A stretch of DNA of 64,000 nt from Algibacter miyuki (GCF_030409805.1 NZ_JAUFQP010000001.1:186001-250000); one strand, 5' to 3'. Shown: positions 1-9,368, counted from the stretch's first letter. Numbers and translations are program-made. Notes: generated from the letters alone by a model not told the origin.

Positions 1-612
1 CAAGGAGCACCGCCAAATTCGTGGGCCTATGAAGAGTTTTCTTTTCCTTTAATAACAGAGAATCCTTGGTCGTCTTACGATGGAACTAAGCAAACATTAA
101 AACATTATTTTGCACCTATTAGACAGCAATGGAGTGTTGCAAGAGCAGATTTAATATTTGAAGTGGAGCAAGCCTATCGATTTGTTAGAACCTTTACCGA
201 TGCGGGTGCTGCAATTACATGGAGTACTACAATAACTGATGGTTTTATTACGGATGATGAAATGGCCATTATGCAAGAAATTAATAATAGAATGCAGCAA
301 TTGCCAAAGCCAGACTTTATTCCTTATACAAGACCGGAAGGCGCTTATTTAGTTGATGAAACACTAAATATTAGTTCTAGTAATTTGGCTTATAACGAGT
401 TTAATTTATTTCCGAATCCTGTAAGTGATAGTTTTATATTATCAACAGAAATTGCTTCAGGAAGTATTTATAACTTAAGTGGTCAGAAAATTATAGAGTT
501 TAAGGAGAATCAAACGTTTTTTGATGTGTCTTTATTAAATGATGGTATTTATGTTTTTAGAGCAATATCGAAAAATGGTGAAAGCCAAGTTCTAAAATTT
601 ATAAAACAATAA
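1..612 (+). CDS. C-terminal part of a secreted GH29-like glycosidase with T9SS sorting domain (5' end outside window)
   Basis: The reading frame is open from base 1, so the gene begins before the window; the GTG at 163 lies inside the frame and is not a start. The first residues (QGAPPNSWAYEEF) and later stretches (AYRF.RT, TTITD, EEMAIM-like, RPEGAYLV) match the last third of the protein encoded at 9369-11321, so the two are paralogues. The last ~75 residues form a Por/type IX secretion sorting domain (FNLFPNPVSDSF ... GIYVFRA ... VLKFIKQ), which implies export across the outer membrane. The catalytic part is not visible here, and the enzyme call rests on the full-length paralogue. A sulfatase gene follows after 56 bp, probably in the same transcript, which ends at the hairpin at 2192-2223. 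Confidence 0.8.
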   Translation, partial: QGAPPNSWAYEEFSFPLITENPWSSYDGTKQTLKHYFAPIRQQWSVARADLIFEVEQAYRFVRTFTDAGAAITWSTTITDGFITDDEMAIMQEINNRMQQLPKPDFIPYTRPEGAYLVDETLNISSSNLAYNEFNLFPNPVSDSFILSTEIASGSIYNLSGQKIIEFKENQTFFDVSLLNDGIYVFRAISKNGESQVLKFIKQ

Positions 613-668
613 AAAGCACATTAAATTATAGTACAGTAATTTCAAAAAAAGAAGAATTAAAAATTTAC

Positions 669-2168
669 ATGATTAAAATGAAAATAAATACGTTACCCTT
701 AATTTTAACACTATTATGTTTTACGACTTGGTCTGCTAAGGCTCAAAAAAGTTCAGAAAAGACCAATATAGTTTTTATTGTATGTGATGATTTAGGCTAT
801 GGAGATGTACAAAGTTTAGCTCCAGAAACCAGTAAAATAAAAACACCTTTTATAGATCAACTTACTAAAGAGGGTATGGTGTTTACAGATGCACATTCTG
901 GCTCGTCGGTTTGCACACCAACACGTTATGGCATCATGACAGGGCGTTATAGCTGGCGTTCAAAACTTCAAAGTGGAGTTGTACAGGGGTTTGCACCTAA
1001 TTTGGTAGCTGAAGACCGACCAACAATTGCGAATTTTCTTAAAAGTCAAGGTTATAACACAGCTATAATAGGAAAGTGGCACCTTAATTTTCAATATTTG
1101 GATGCCGTTTCAAGAGTACCTATTGAAAAAGAAACAAAAAAACAGTTGCCTCCTGTAGGGGCTATTATTCCTGATGGACCTATCAATAGAGGGTTTGATT
1201 ATTATCATGGTTTTCATCATGCTAGAGATATGAAAGCGGTGATTGAAAATGATAAAGTGATTCTTTATGATGACGAAATAAATATGTTGCCACGCTTGAC
1301 AAGTAAATCAGTAGATTATATTAATGAACAAGCTAAAAATAAAGACGGTAACCCCTTTTTCTTATATGTGCCGTTAGGATCTCCACATACGCCAATTGTT
1401 CCTTCAAAAGAATGGCAAGGAAAAAGTGGTCTTGGTGATTATGCCGATTTTGTAATGCAAACTGATGCTACTGTGGGTGCTATAACAGAAGCGCTTAAAA
1501 GAAACGGATTATCAGAAAATACATTAGTGATATTTACAAGTGATAACGGTACGTCTAAAGCGGCTAATATACCAGATCTAGAGAAAAAAGGACATATTGT
1601 AAGTGCTGGCTATCGTGGTTCAAAATCGGATTTATGGGATGGTGGACATCGTGTTCCTTTTATCGTGAAATGGCCAAATCATGTAAAAGCAAACTCAACA
1701 AGTAACGCGTTAATTTGTTTAACCGATATCTTTGCTACGTTTTCTGAAATTACTAATGTGGCTGTTCCAAGTAAAAGTGGCGAGGATAGTGTAAGTTTTT
1801 TACCTGCTTTACAAGGAAAAGATATAAATAGCACTCGAGCTGGTGTTATTCATCATTCTATCAGCGGGCATTTTGGGTATAGACTGGGGAAATGGAAATT
1901 GTTATTAGCTAAAGGTTCTGGAGGATGGTCTTCACCAAGAGAAAAAGAATCTGCAAATATGACTATAGCGCAATTATACGATATGGAAAATGATCCTGCT
2001 GAAACTAAAAATTTATATGAAAAACGTCCTGAAGTTGCCGAACAACTTTTAAAGCAATTGGAGCTAGATATAAAAACAGGAAGAAGTACCAAAGGTGAAT
2101 TTGCCGAAAATGATGTGGATAAAATCATTTTATGGAAATCGAATAGAAATAAGAAGTCTAAAAAGTAA
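669..2168 (+). CDS. Secreted S1-family sulfatase
   Basis: Formylglycine-dependent sulfatase of the alkaline phosphatase fold, hydrolysing sulfate esters, probably on a sulfated algal glycan. Visible: a Sec signal peptide ending near SAKAQ (about residue 26), the N-terminal metal motif FIVCDDLGYGD (Asp40, Asp41), and the modification motif C-T-P-T-R with Cys82. The metal/catalytic stretch GKWHLNF and the second metal motif FTSDNGTSK are also present. Length (499 aa) is normal for the family. The C-terminus is lysine-rich (NRNKKSKK). MIKMK offers two closely spaced starts; the first is used here. The gene follows the GH29-like gene by 56 bp and is followed by a clear terminator. The exact sulfated position attacked cannot be read from sequence. 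Confidence 0.93.
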   Translation: MIKMKINTLPLILTLLCFTTWSAKAQKSSEKTNIVFIVCDDLGYGDVQSLAPETSKIKTPFIDQLTKEGMVFTDAHSGSSVCTPTRYGIMTGRYSWRSKLQSGVVQGFAPNLVAEDRPTIANFLKSQGYNTAIIGKWHLNFQYLDAVSRVPIEKETKKQLPPVGAIIPDGPINRGFDYYHGFHHARDMKAVIENDKVILYDDEINMLPRLTSKSVDYINEQAKNKDGNPFFLYVPLGSPHTPIVPSKEWQGKSGLGDYADFVMQTDATVGAITEALKRNGLSENTLVIFTSDNGTSKAANIPDLEKKGHIVSAGYRGSKSDLWDGGHRVPFIVKWPNHVKANSTSNALICLTDIFATFSEITNVAVPSKSGEDSVSFLPALQGKDINSTRAGVIHHSISGHFGYRLGKWKLLLAKGSGGWSSPREKESANMTIAQLYDMENDPAETKNLYEKRPEVAEQLLKQLELDIKTGRSTKGEFAENDVDKIILWKSNRNKKSKK

Positions 2169-2191
2169 ATTTAAGATAATCACATTTCAGA

Positions 2192-2223
2192 AAACCTACC
2201 TTTAATTAAAAGGTAGGTTTTTT
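2192..2223 (+). terminator. Rho-independent terminator after sulfatase 669-2168
   Basis: A perfect 12-bp stem (AAACCTACCTTT, 2192-2203, with its complement at 2209-2220) closes a 5-nt loop and runs into a short T tract. It ends the first transcript before the promoter at 2262-2318. Confidence 0.85.
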
Positions 2224-2261
2224 GTTTAAAACAGCCCATTTAAGCTGCCTTATGAAGGTTT

Positions 2262-2318
2262 AGAGAAAGTAAATGCAAGATTAGAGAAAGTACTTCTTTA
2301 GTTTATAAAATATATTTG
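2262..2318 (+). promoter_or_regulatory. Promoter with 21-bp-period direct repeat (site 1 of 5)
   Basis: AGAGAAAGTA occurs at 2262-2271 and identically at 2283-2292, exactly 21 bp apart. The -7 box TATATTTG is at 2311-2318 and fits the Bacteroidota TAnnTTTG consensus. From the first base of the repeat to the final G of the -7 box is 56 bp, the same as at 7369, 9291 and 21259. The downstream half-site overlaps where a -33 element would lie. It probably drives the GH95-like/sulfatase/phosphatase operon; the HTCS at 21444 is the likely binder (inference). Confidence 0.65.
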
Positions 2319-2353
2319 TTAAACATTTTATAAACTAATACTAACAATAATCT

Positions 2354-4738
2354 ATGTTTCAATCAAAACTAGAAATACGGTTTCTTTATCTTTTTATTAT
2401 TGTTTCAAGCACTTTGTTTTCTCAGAATAATCAGGTCGATTTTAAAATAGATTACATGTCTTTTTTATCTAAACACGATATGCTTTGGGATATTATTCCA
2501 GACAAATGGCAAACGGCACCATATTCAGGAAATGGAAATGTTGGTTTTTTATTATATCAAAGTCCAGAGGAAAAAGAAAACGTCATCTCGCTTCATATTG
2601 GACGACACGATTATTACGATCACAGAGAAGCAGAAACTAAAGCCGATGAAATGCTTTGGATCAAGCGAAGCAGATTACCTCTAGGTCATTTTAAATTAAA
2701 ATCTAATGGAAAAATTACAGGTGTAGACATACGTTTAGATTTATGGAATGCGGAATTAACAGGTACAATCTATACGTCTAAAGGAAGTTATAAAATAAAA
2801 GGTTTTACGCATAGTACCAATGATAATATCTATTTTGAAACCGATACAAAGGATGAAACAATAGAAATAACTTGGCATGCCGAAGATCCTATTCCACCAG
2901 TTTATGAAGTGTTGAAAAGTGGTGGAGGTCCAAAAGGCGGTACTTGGGATAAAATGAGAGAAGTAACTTTAGAAATGGCACCCAAACCAACGTTTAGTGA
3001 GAAAAATGGTTACAATTTCTGTTACCAACCTTTGTATGATAACAGAGGAGAAACCACTACAGGTTATAAAATAACGGGGAATCCTTCTGGAAAACAACAA
3101 TTAATAACGAGTGTGCATCATAGCTTCCCAGACCATAATTCTCTAGAAATGGTTACTAAAAATTTAGCAACTGCTGAAAGTCTCATCAAAGAAAACAACT
3201 TTGTATCTACCCATCAAAAATGGTGGCATAACTATTATCCATTAAGTTTTTTAACTATTAATGATGCAGAAAAAGAGTCGTTCTATTGGATTCAAATGTA
3301 TAAATTAGGATCTGCTTCTAGAGGCAACGGACCGATTTTAGATTTAATGGGGCCTTGGTATAATCGAACGTTTTGGCCAATGGTTTGGGGAGATTTAAAT
3401 GTGCAGTTAATTTATTGGACGCATTTAACAGCAAATAGAATGTCTATTGGAGAATCTCTGCCAAATAACATTGATAAATATGCTAAAAACCTTGAAGGTA
3501 ATGTGCCTAATAATTGGAAAAATAGTGCTGCTGTTGCCGCTTTAATGCCACAAGACCTCATCGCTTTTAATGGTGCAAAAGTACCAGATATGTTAGCGTG
3601 GATTTTAAACGATTATTGGTTGCATTGTCAATTTTCAGGCGATGATGTTCGTATGCGAGATAAACTATTTCCTATCTTGAAAAAAACGGTAAATAGTTAT
3701 TTAAATTACATTAAAGACAATCCTGTAGCTGCGAAAGACGGCAAAATTCATATTAAATACAGTTGGTCTCCAGAATACAAACCTGGTCGTGGTCAAGACA
3801 TTAATTTTACATTGGCATTAATTCGTTGGAGTTGCCAAACGCTAATCGATATTGATGAAAAGCATCAAATAAACGACCCGCTTAAAAGAGATTGGAAACA
3901 TCTATTAGACAATTTAGTAGATTTTCAAATCGATGAAAACGGATTGATGGTAGGAAAAGATAGACCTTTTGCGAATCCGCACAGGCATTATTCACATCTA
4001 TTGGCTTTTTATCCTTTGATGGTGATTACACCAGAAAAAGAAGAAGATAAAAAATTATTACGCACGTCTTTAGATCATTGGTTAGATGTTACTTTTAATA
4101 GCGGCAAAAAAATAAAAGCGATGCCAGTAACGGGTTATACAGCAACTGGAGCATCTTCTATGTATGCTAATTTAGGGGATGCTGAAAAAGCGTATTATTA
4201 TCTAGATTTTCTAATCAAGCATAAAAACATTTCATCAACAACCATGTATTCCGAAGGGAAAATTAATCCTGTTATTGAAAGTCCGTTGTCTTTTGCAACA
4301 AGTGTACACGATATGATGTTGCAAAGTTGGGAAGGAAAAATACGCGTATTTCCTGCTAGTCCAAAAAAATGGAAAGATGTTGCCTTTCACGATTTAAGAA
4401 CTCAAGGTGCTTTTTTAGTGAGTGCTAAAAAGATAAATGGAACTACCGAATTTGTTTCCGTAAAAAGTTTAAAAGGAAACGAATGTATCGTAAAAGTAGA
4501 TTTTGAAAAACCACAATTTTATATCAATGGAAAGTCTGTTTCTGTAAATAAAGCTGCAGATAATTCTTATAAAGTTGATTTGAAAAAAGATGAAACGGTT
4601 ATCATTACATCTAAGCCTTTAGATAAAACAGATTTAAACATTAAAGAATTACCAAAATCTGAAGCAGAGCAAAATCTATTCGGTTATGGAAAGAAAACGA
4701 AACGATTACCTGGTCATGACTATTACAGTTCTTATTAA
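2354..4738 (+). CDS. Secreted GH95-like alpha-fucosidase/alpha-galactosidase family glycosidase
   Basis: Likely an inverting exo-glycosidase with an (alpha/alpha)6 barrel, releasing L-fucose or a related terminal sugar. A signal peptide (through LFSQ) precedes a beta-sandwich domain that starts with the GH95-type pattern W..APYSGNGNVGFL (about residues 50-65). The barrel shows GDLNVQLIYW (about 343-352), SWSPEY...G.D.N (about 470-485), HRHYSHL (about 541) and TGYTATGASS (about 593), which correspond to conserved GH95 regions. The 794-aa length is typical. No sorting domain is seen, so a periplasmic location is likely. It is first in an operon with a sulfatase (9-bp gap) and a histidine phosphatase. 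The substitution N-x-Q where GH95 usually has N-x-N leaves activity and substrate open. Confidence 0.72.
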   Translation: MFQSKLEIRFLYLFIIVSSTLFSQNNQVDFKIDYMSFLSKHDMLWDIIPDKWQTAPYSGNGNVGFLLYQSPEEKENVISLHIGRHDYYDHREAETKADEMLWIKRSRLPLGHFKLKSNGKITGVDIRLDLWNAELTGTIYTSKGSYKIKGFTHSTNDNIYFETDTKDETIEITWHAEDPIPPVYEVLKSGGGPKGGTWDKMREVTLEMAPKPTFSEKNGYNFCYQPLYDNRGETTTGYKITGNPSGKQQLITSVHHSFPDHNSLEMVTKNLATAESLIKENNFVSTHQKWWHNYYPLSFLTINDAEKESFYWIQMYKLGSASRGNGPILDLMGPWYNRTFWPMVWGDLNVQLIYWTHLTANRMSIGESLPNNIDKYAKNLEGNVPNNWKNSAAVAALMPQDLIAFNGAKVPDMLAWILNDYWLHCQFSGDDVRMRDKLFPILKKTVNSYLNYIKDNPVAAKDGKIHIKYSWSPEYKPGRGQDINFTLALIRWSCQTLIDIDEKHQINDPLKRDWKHLLDNLVDFQIDENGLMVGKDRPFANPHRHYSHLLAFYPLMVITPEKEEDKKLLRTSLDHWLDVTFNSGKKIKAMPVTGYTATGASSMYANLGDAEKAYYYLDFLIKHKNISSTTMYSEGKINPVIESPLSFATSVHDMMLQSWEGKIRVFPASPKKWKDVAFHDLRTQGAFLVSAKKINGTTEFVSVKSLKGNECIVKVDFEKPQFYINGKSVSVNKAADNSYKVDLKKDETVIITSKPLDKTDLNIKELPKSEAEQNLFGYGKKTKRLPGHDYYSSY

Positions 4739-4747
4739 AAAAAACAC

Positions 4748-6268
4748 ATGAAAATACTTTTTTACGGCATATTTATAATCGCTTCTTTTACATCCTGCAC
4801 TGCTCAAAAACAAGAAAAGAAACCGAATATCATTTTTGTTTTTACAGATGACCAAAGATTCAATTCTTTAAGTATGACAGGTGATCCTATAACGGAAACA
4901 CCACATATCGATCAATTGGCAAAAGAAGGTGTCTTTTTTAACAACGCGTATATTACGAGTCCTATTTGCGGACCAAGTAGGGCGAACATTTTTACGGCAC
5001 AATGGGAACGAAGAAATAAAATTGGCTTCACCAATGTTTCTAAGCATGTAATTTCCGCAGAAACCTACCAAAACAGCTGGCAAGCGCAATTAAAAAAAGC
5101 TGGATATTCTACGGCTTTTATTGGGAAACACCACACTAAAATTGGAGATAAAAAGGACACACCTTTAATAGAAAACACTGATTTCAGTTATTATGGAAAT
5201 GGACATTTAGGGTTTTACCCAGAAAAAAAACACAAACAATTCGGCAACCTAAAAAACAAAACCCAAGTGGAGGGTTTATTAGAAGCCACAAAAGCCTATT
5301 TATCGCAAGGTGATGATTACAAATACTTTTATGAAAACGCGGATCCTTCCATTAAAAATCAACTTAAAAAAAGAGATCCTAAAAAGCCTTTTTCGGCATG
5401 GATTAATTTTAATCTACCACATGCTTCTAGTATTGGAGGTATGGGTTCTCGCGATACAGACCCTGAATATTACAAAACAAAATACAATGATGTAAAACAT
5501 AAAATAGAATTGCCAGATGGTTATCCGCAAAAAATAAGTCTTCCTGAAAATGTGTATGCTACAGGTGATTTAATGAAATACTATGTCACAGCTAACAAAG
5601 GAAAGCTATTAAATGAAAAGTTAAAAATGGATCGTGCTGTTTATGCAATCGATCTCATGCTTGGAGATTTACGCACCTATTTAAAGGAAATTGGTGAAGC
5701 TGAAAATACCATTATTGTCTTTTGTTCGGACAATGGTTTGTTTTTAGGCGAACACGGATTAGGAGGAAAAACGATTCTATATGATGAATCTGTGCATGTA
5801 CCAATGATTGTGTATTCTCCATTTTTTACAGATAAAACAAAAGGAAAAGTGGTAGACGAATTGGTTGTGGGGCAAGATATTCCTGCAACTATTTTAGAAA
5901 TGTGTGGTGTAACTGTACCTGAATCCTATCAAGGAAAAAGCATGCTTCCATTAATTGATGGTGAAAATACAAATTGGAGAGAAGATATCTTTTTAGAAAA
6001 CTTATTTACAGATCAAGGATATCCTAGACAGGAAGGCGTACGAAGTAAACAGTTTAAATATATAAGATCATTTAGTAAAGAAAATGACAGAAATAAGTAT
6101 TTGCCTGAACAAACTATAAATACCAGTGAAGCTCCTATTTACGAAGAGTTGTTTGATATTGTAAATGACCCAAAAGAGCAGAATAATTTAGTTGGAAATA
6201 AAGACTATATTGAAGTTTTAAATATATACAGAGAACGGTGTGAAACCCTTGTATCAGAACTAAATTAA
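4748..6268 (+). CDS. S1-family sulfatase, predicted lipoprotein
   Basis: The sulfatase fold is shown by IIFVFTDDQRFNSL (two metal-binding Asp at about 34-35), the formylglycine motif C-G-P-S-R with Cys74, FIGKHHTK, and FCSDNGLFLGEHG near residue 330. The N-terminus FTSC-TAQ looks like a lipobox, with lipidated Cys at 17, so membrane anchoring is likely. Length is 506 aa. It starts 9 bp after the GH95-like gene and is followed after 26 bp by the histidine phosphatase, so the three probably share one mRNA from the promoter at 2262-2318. The pairing suggests that sulfate is removed before or after GH95-type cleavage; substrate position is unknown. Confidence 0.93.
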   Translation: MKILFYGIFIIASFTSCTAQKQEKKPNIIFVFTDDQRFNSLSMTGDPITETPHIDQLAKEGVFFNNAYITSPICGPSRANIFTAQWERRNKIGFTNVSKHVISAETYQNSWQAQLKKAGYSTAFIGKHHTKIGDKKDTPLIENTDFSYYGNGHLGFYPEKKHKQFGNLKNKTQVEGLLEATKAYLSQGDDYKYFYENADPSIKNQLKKRDPKKPFSAWINFNLPHASSIGGMGSRDTDPEYYKTKYNDVKHKIELPDGYPQKISLPENVYATGDLMKYYVTANKGKLLNEKLKMDRAVYAIDLMLGDLRTYLKEIGEAENTIIVFCSDNGLFLGEHGLGGKTILYDESVHVPMIVYSPFFTDKTKGKVVDELVVGQDIPATILEMCGVTVPESYQGKSMLPLIDGENTNWREDIFLENLFTDQGYPRQEGVRSKQFKYIRSFSKENDRNKYLPEQTINTSEAPIYEELFDIVNDPKEQNNLVGNKDYIEVLNIYRERCETLVSELN

Positions 6269-6294
6269 CATTTAATTCACAAACATTATAATTC

Positions 6295-7134
6295 ATGAAA
6301 AGTCTATTATTATCAGTATCAATCGGAATTGGAATGTTCTTTTCAGGAAGTCTATTTTCCTCAAACAATTTAAATAACACTTCTAGTAATACAGTAATAA
6401 TTCAGAAGAAAGACTCCTCAAAATTGAAGCTTCGAATTTATTATATAAGACATGCGGAAGCTGGACATAATGTTAAAAAAGAATGGGGAATATATCCAGA
6501 AAGTGAATGGCCTTCCTATGTTGGTGACCATAGTGCTTTTACACCAAAAGGGATTCTGCAACAATCTAGAGTTTCTAATAAGTTAAAGCGATTTCATTTC
6601 GATTTTGTAGCTGTAAGTCCTGCTTGGCGTTGTAAAAACACAGTATTACCTTATTTAGTTGATTCAAAATTGAGGGCAGAGGTTTGGCCCGAATTAGCAG
6701 AGATCTATGCTACAAGTCTAATCGTTTCTCCAGATTTACCCGAACATACTTCAAAAGAAAAAATTCTTGGTTCAGGAAAATTAATAAAGTTAAACACAGA
6801 AGAAGAAGCTTATTTTACGTTACGTAAAGATGGTTTGAATGAATTTAAAAAAGCTCGTTTTCCTAAAGATCATTCTGAGAGCGCAAAAGAAAATGCCATG
6901 GCAAAGGTGATAATAGATAAAGTTTTAGAATTAATTGATGATCGTAGTACATCTCATAAAACGATACTTTTATCAGGGCATGGTAGTAGTGGAAGAGCAG
7001 TTCTAAGAATGCTTACCAAAGATCCTTTAGATGGTTTTCCTCCAATTACAAATACAGGGATTTGGATGGTAGAACAACAGGACGATGGAACTTTCAAATT
7101 AAAAATATTTAATGATGTTCCTTTATCAGAATAA
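6295..7134 (+). CDS. Exported histidine phosphatase superfamily protein
   Basis: A signal peptide or N-terminal anchor (residues 1-22) precedes a histidine phosphatase domain. The phosphoryl-acceptor motif Y-I-R-H-A-E lies at about 50-55 (His53). A second Arg occurs in SPAWRCKNT, and the second catalytic His in LLSGHGSSGRA near residue 228. This is the phosphoglycerate mutase-like fold, but export makes glycolytic mutase activity unlikely; a phosphomonoesterase is more plausible. It is the last gene of the GH95-like/sulfatase operon. No terminator is visible after it. A phosphatase in a sulfatase cluster is unusual; its substrate cannot be told from sequence. Confidence 0.82.
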   Translation: MKSLLLSVSIGIGMFFSGSLFSSNNLNNTSSNTVIIQKKDSSKLKLRIYYIRHAEAGHNVKKEWGIYPESEWPSYVGDHSAFTPKGILQQSRVSNKLKRFHFDFVAVSPAWRCKNTVLPYLVDSKLRAEVWPELAEIYATSLIVSPDLPEHTSKEKILGSGKLIKLNTEEEAYFTLRKDGLNEFKKARFPKDHSESAKENAMAKVIIDKVLELIDDRSTSHKTILLSGHGSSGRAVLRMLTKDPLDGFPPITNTGIWMVEQQDDGTFKLKIFNDVPLSE

Positions 7135-7174
7135 GAAAATTTAAAATAGAGATAAATCTATTTTAAGTAATAAA

Positions 7175-7197
7175 TTAGTTAATCACAAATGGCGTTT
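7175..7197 (+). repeat. Upstream repeat copy 1 (matches 9267-9289)
   Basis: Twenty of 23 bases match the block at 9267-9289: both begin TTAGTTAAT and share ACAAATG and GTTT. Both lie upstream of promoters carrying the 21-bp-period direct repeat, 194 bp and 24 bp before it respectively. Probably a remnant of promoter duplication or an accessory binding site. Confidence 0.5.
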
Positions 7198-7368
7198 AAG
7201 TGAAACTTATGGATTTATTTTTTAAAATTTCTGTTATTTTGTGCTTTGATTTTTTTTATTAAAAACTCGAGAAGTCCAAAAAAACACCTTCTAAATATTG
7301 AATAAGCTAGAGGCAATATATATGATTTAATGGGCTATTTAACGCCTAAACCTTACCAATGCAAAAAA

Positions 7369-7425
7369 AGAGCAAGTATTTGACCGAATAAAGAATTATC
7401 TTTTTCTGTAAGTACAATATTTTTG
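7369..7425 (+). promoter_or_regulatory. Promoter with direct-repeat activator site (site 2 of 5)
   Basis: Half-site AGAGCAAGTA at 7369-7378, a weaker second half-site (AAAGAATTAT) 21 bp downstream at 7390-7399, and -7 box TATTTTTG at 7418-7425. The distance from half-site start to the last base of the -7 box is 56 bp. Bases between also align with the promoter at 9291 (TTTGA, AAAGAA, TTTTCT). Drives the lipoprotein gene at 7454. Confidence 0.65.
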
Positions 7426-7453
7426 ATGAAATATTAAAACTAATTTAAACTTT

Positions 7454-8971
7454 ATGAAAACAATCAAGTATATTTCAGCTATTCTATTACTACTATTAAG
7501 CATATCCTGTTCAACAGATTTAGACAATAAATATGAGTCTCCTGAAATTCCTAATCAATTCACGAATTTTACTATTGACAATGATACTCAATCTATTGAT
7601 AATGAAATTACAGTAACCATTCAATCCGGAGATTACCAATCTACATCCGTTCGTTTTGTAGATGAAATTGGAGTTCTGTATACTCCTCCTAAAACAGAAC
7701 CTAGTGAAGGAGAAAATGCGGGTGATTTAGACAATGTTTTTATACCTACTATTACAGCAACTGAAAACAATAACTTAGAATATAAAATTTCAGCGACAAA
7801 GCTTAGATTAGATGAGAAAGCATTATTAGACCTTGAAAGTTTTTTAGTAGAAGTTAAGGTTGTTAATAATAGTGGAGTTGAATTGACAGGATACGATAGA
7901 ATTTATTTCAGTGATGTTGAATACATATTTAACACAAAAATATCATTTAATGAAACAGGAGGTAATAGCCAAATATTTAATGTAGGAATAGAAGATACGG
8001 ATGATCTTGATACTAATATTATAACCGTGGGAGGTACAGGTATAGTTGCAGAAAACAATGGTTTTATAGGTGTTGCTACTGCAGATCCTAGTGATGATGG
8101 TGCCACTGCAGTTTTTACTTTTGATTTAACTACAAATGCAGCTACTGCAATTGATGCTACTTTAAATTTAGAATTAGCAAAAAGAGCAAAAGGTAGCGTT
8201 ACAGGTACAGTTTCTGTAACGGGCTATCCAGATACACCTTTTTCTTATGAAGCGACATCAACTGTTGATGGTGGTAGTGCTCCAGCTATCGATTTTGAAT
8301 TTGCATCAACTATTTCTCTTGTTTCAGGCACAACGCTTACGGTTACTATTACTCTAGATCAGATGTTAACTGAAGGTAATACAACAGCTCCTATTTTTAG
8401 GTTATCAAAAGTAATTATAAATAAAGATGGTAATGCCCCTGAACCTACAAAAGACACTTGGCTTGATGTAGACAATTCAATTGAAAATTTAACAATATCA
8501 ACCGTTTGTACCGACTGTTCTGTTGCAATAGTAGCAAATCCTGATGCTGCAGATGCAGAAGCTACGAATGTAACAAAATGGACTATAGGTTCTACTTCTG
8601 GTAGTGGAAACAAAAGTCTTGATTTTGATTTCAAAGACGGAGAGGGTATTACACTTGCTGATTATGCTAATTTAATAGTAACCGTACGTATGTACTGGCC
8701 TAGTTACAGTGATATTAGTAATTATGATAGTAATGAGCGTATTAGATTCTATTTAAGTGATGGAGTTAACGAACAACAAGTACAAGGTAATTTTGTTGAA
8801 TCTAACGAAGCTGGATGGCATACTATGGAATTTGATTTTACAGGAACACCTGCAGGTGGTGCCCTAACATCAGATATAATTAGTGGAGAAATTAGACTAA
8901 TAGGTAATAAATTTACAAATATAGATAATGGTCTTGAATTTTATATTGATACGATCACTTCTAATTTATAG
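7454..8971 (+). CDS. Surface lipoprotein with a C-terminal carbohydrate-binding-like module
   Basis: No named family recognised. The N-terminus (LLSISC-STD) is a clear lipobox with lipidated Cys near 19, suggesting an outer-membrane surface lipoprotein. The body is Thr/Asn/Asp-rich beta-structure. The last ~170 residues (from TWLDVDNSIENLT) match the secreted protein at 15978-16823: shared features are DN.I.N.T.S, C.DC, NPDA, TNVT.W, RFYL..., EAGW and SGE.R. There is no sorting domain or recognisable catalytic motif. The build fits a surface glycan-binding protein working with a SusC/SusD pair, though none lies in this block within the window. It has its own promoter (7369-7425) and a strong terminator downstream. 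Confidence 0.6.
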   Translation: MKTIKYISAILLLLLSISCSTDLDNKYESPEIPNQFTNFTIDNDTQSIDNEITVTIQSGDYQSTSVRFVDEIGVLYTPPKTEPSEGENAGDLDNVFIPTITATENNNLEYKISATKLRLDEKALLDLESFLVEVKVVNNSGVELTGYDRIYFSDVEYIFNTKISFNETGGNSQIFNVGIEDTDDLDTNIITVGGTGIVAENNGFIGVATADPSDDGATAVFTFDLTTNAATAIDATLNLELAKRAKGSVTGTVSVTGYPDTPFSYEATSTVDGGSAPAIDFEFASTISLVSGTTLTVTITLDQMLTEGNTTAPIFRLSKVIINKDGNAPEPTKDTWLDVDNSIENLTISTVCTDCSVAIVANPDAADAEATNVTKWTIGSTSGSGNKSLDFDFKDGEGITLADYANLIVTVRMYWPSYSDISNYDSNERIRFYLSDGVNEQQVQGNFVESNEAGWHTMEFDFTGTPAGGALTSDIISGEIRLIGNKFTNIDNGLEFYIDTITSNL

Positions 8972-9142
8972 ATTAAGAGTCGTTAGAAAGTAATGCTTTA
9001 AAATTTTGATCTCATACTTTGGGTATAGTAGTAAAAACGTTTAAAAGAAATGCTCAGTTTGGTGCTTCAAGTTCATCAACCAGTTTGTATACATTTCTTA
9101 AAAAATAATAGCTTATTAGTCTAATGAGATTACATGAAAAAA

Positions 9143-9179
9143 AGTCCTTAGTTAAATTTTAACTGAGGACTTTTTTTTT
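9143..9179 (+). terminator. Rho-independent terminator after lipoprotein gene
   Basis: A 13-bp stem (AGTCCTTAGTTAA with TTAACTGAGGACT, one G-T pair) lies at 9143-9171, followed by nine T. It separates the lipoprotein gene from the next promoter. The rest of the 8972-9368 gap holds only the repeat at 9267-9289 and the promoter at 9291-9347. Confidence 0.9.
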
Positions 9180-9266
9180 GTTTAAAACAACTATCCCATA
9201 CGTTACAATTACACTCTTTATTTTATGGATGATAAAAAACACACTTAAGAATTAAATAATTTCAGA

Positions 9267-9289
9267 TTAGTTAATTACAAATGATGTTT
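9267..9289 (+). repeat. Upstream repeat copy 2 (matches 7175-7197)
   Basis: Second copy of the 23-bp block, directly before the activator half-site at 9291. See the entry at 7175. Confidence 0.5.
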
Positions 9290-9290
9290 T

Positions 9291-9347
9291 AGAGCAAGTA
9301 TTTGATTATTTAAAGAAACACGATTTTCTATTAACAATATATCTTTG
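9291..9347 (+). promoter_or_regulatory. Promoter with direct-repeat activator site (site 3 of 5)
   Basis: AGAGCAAGTA at 9291-9300, second half-site AAAGAAACAC at 9312-9321 (21-bp period), -7 box TATCTTTG at 9340-9347. Spacing from half-site start to the end of the -7 box is 56 bp. The ATG at 9369 or 9378 follows about 20-30 bp downstream. Confidence 0.65.
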
Positions 9348-9368
9348 GTTTAATAATTAGAGTCTAAC

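Noticed and set aside
163..612. GTG at 163 as the start of a 149-aa gene
   Set aside because: The frame is open to base 1 and the upstream codons match the paralogue at 9369, so this is the tail of a longer gene.
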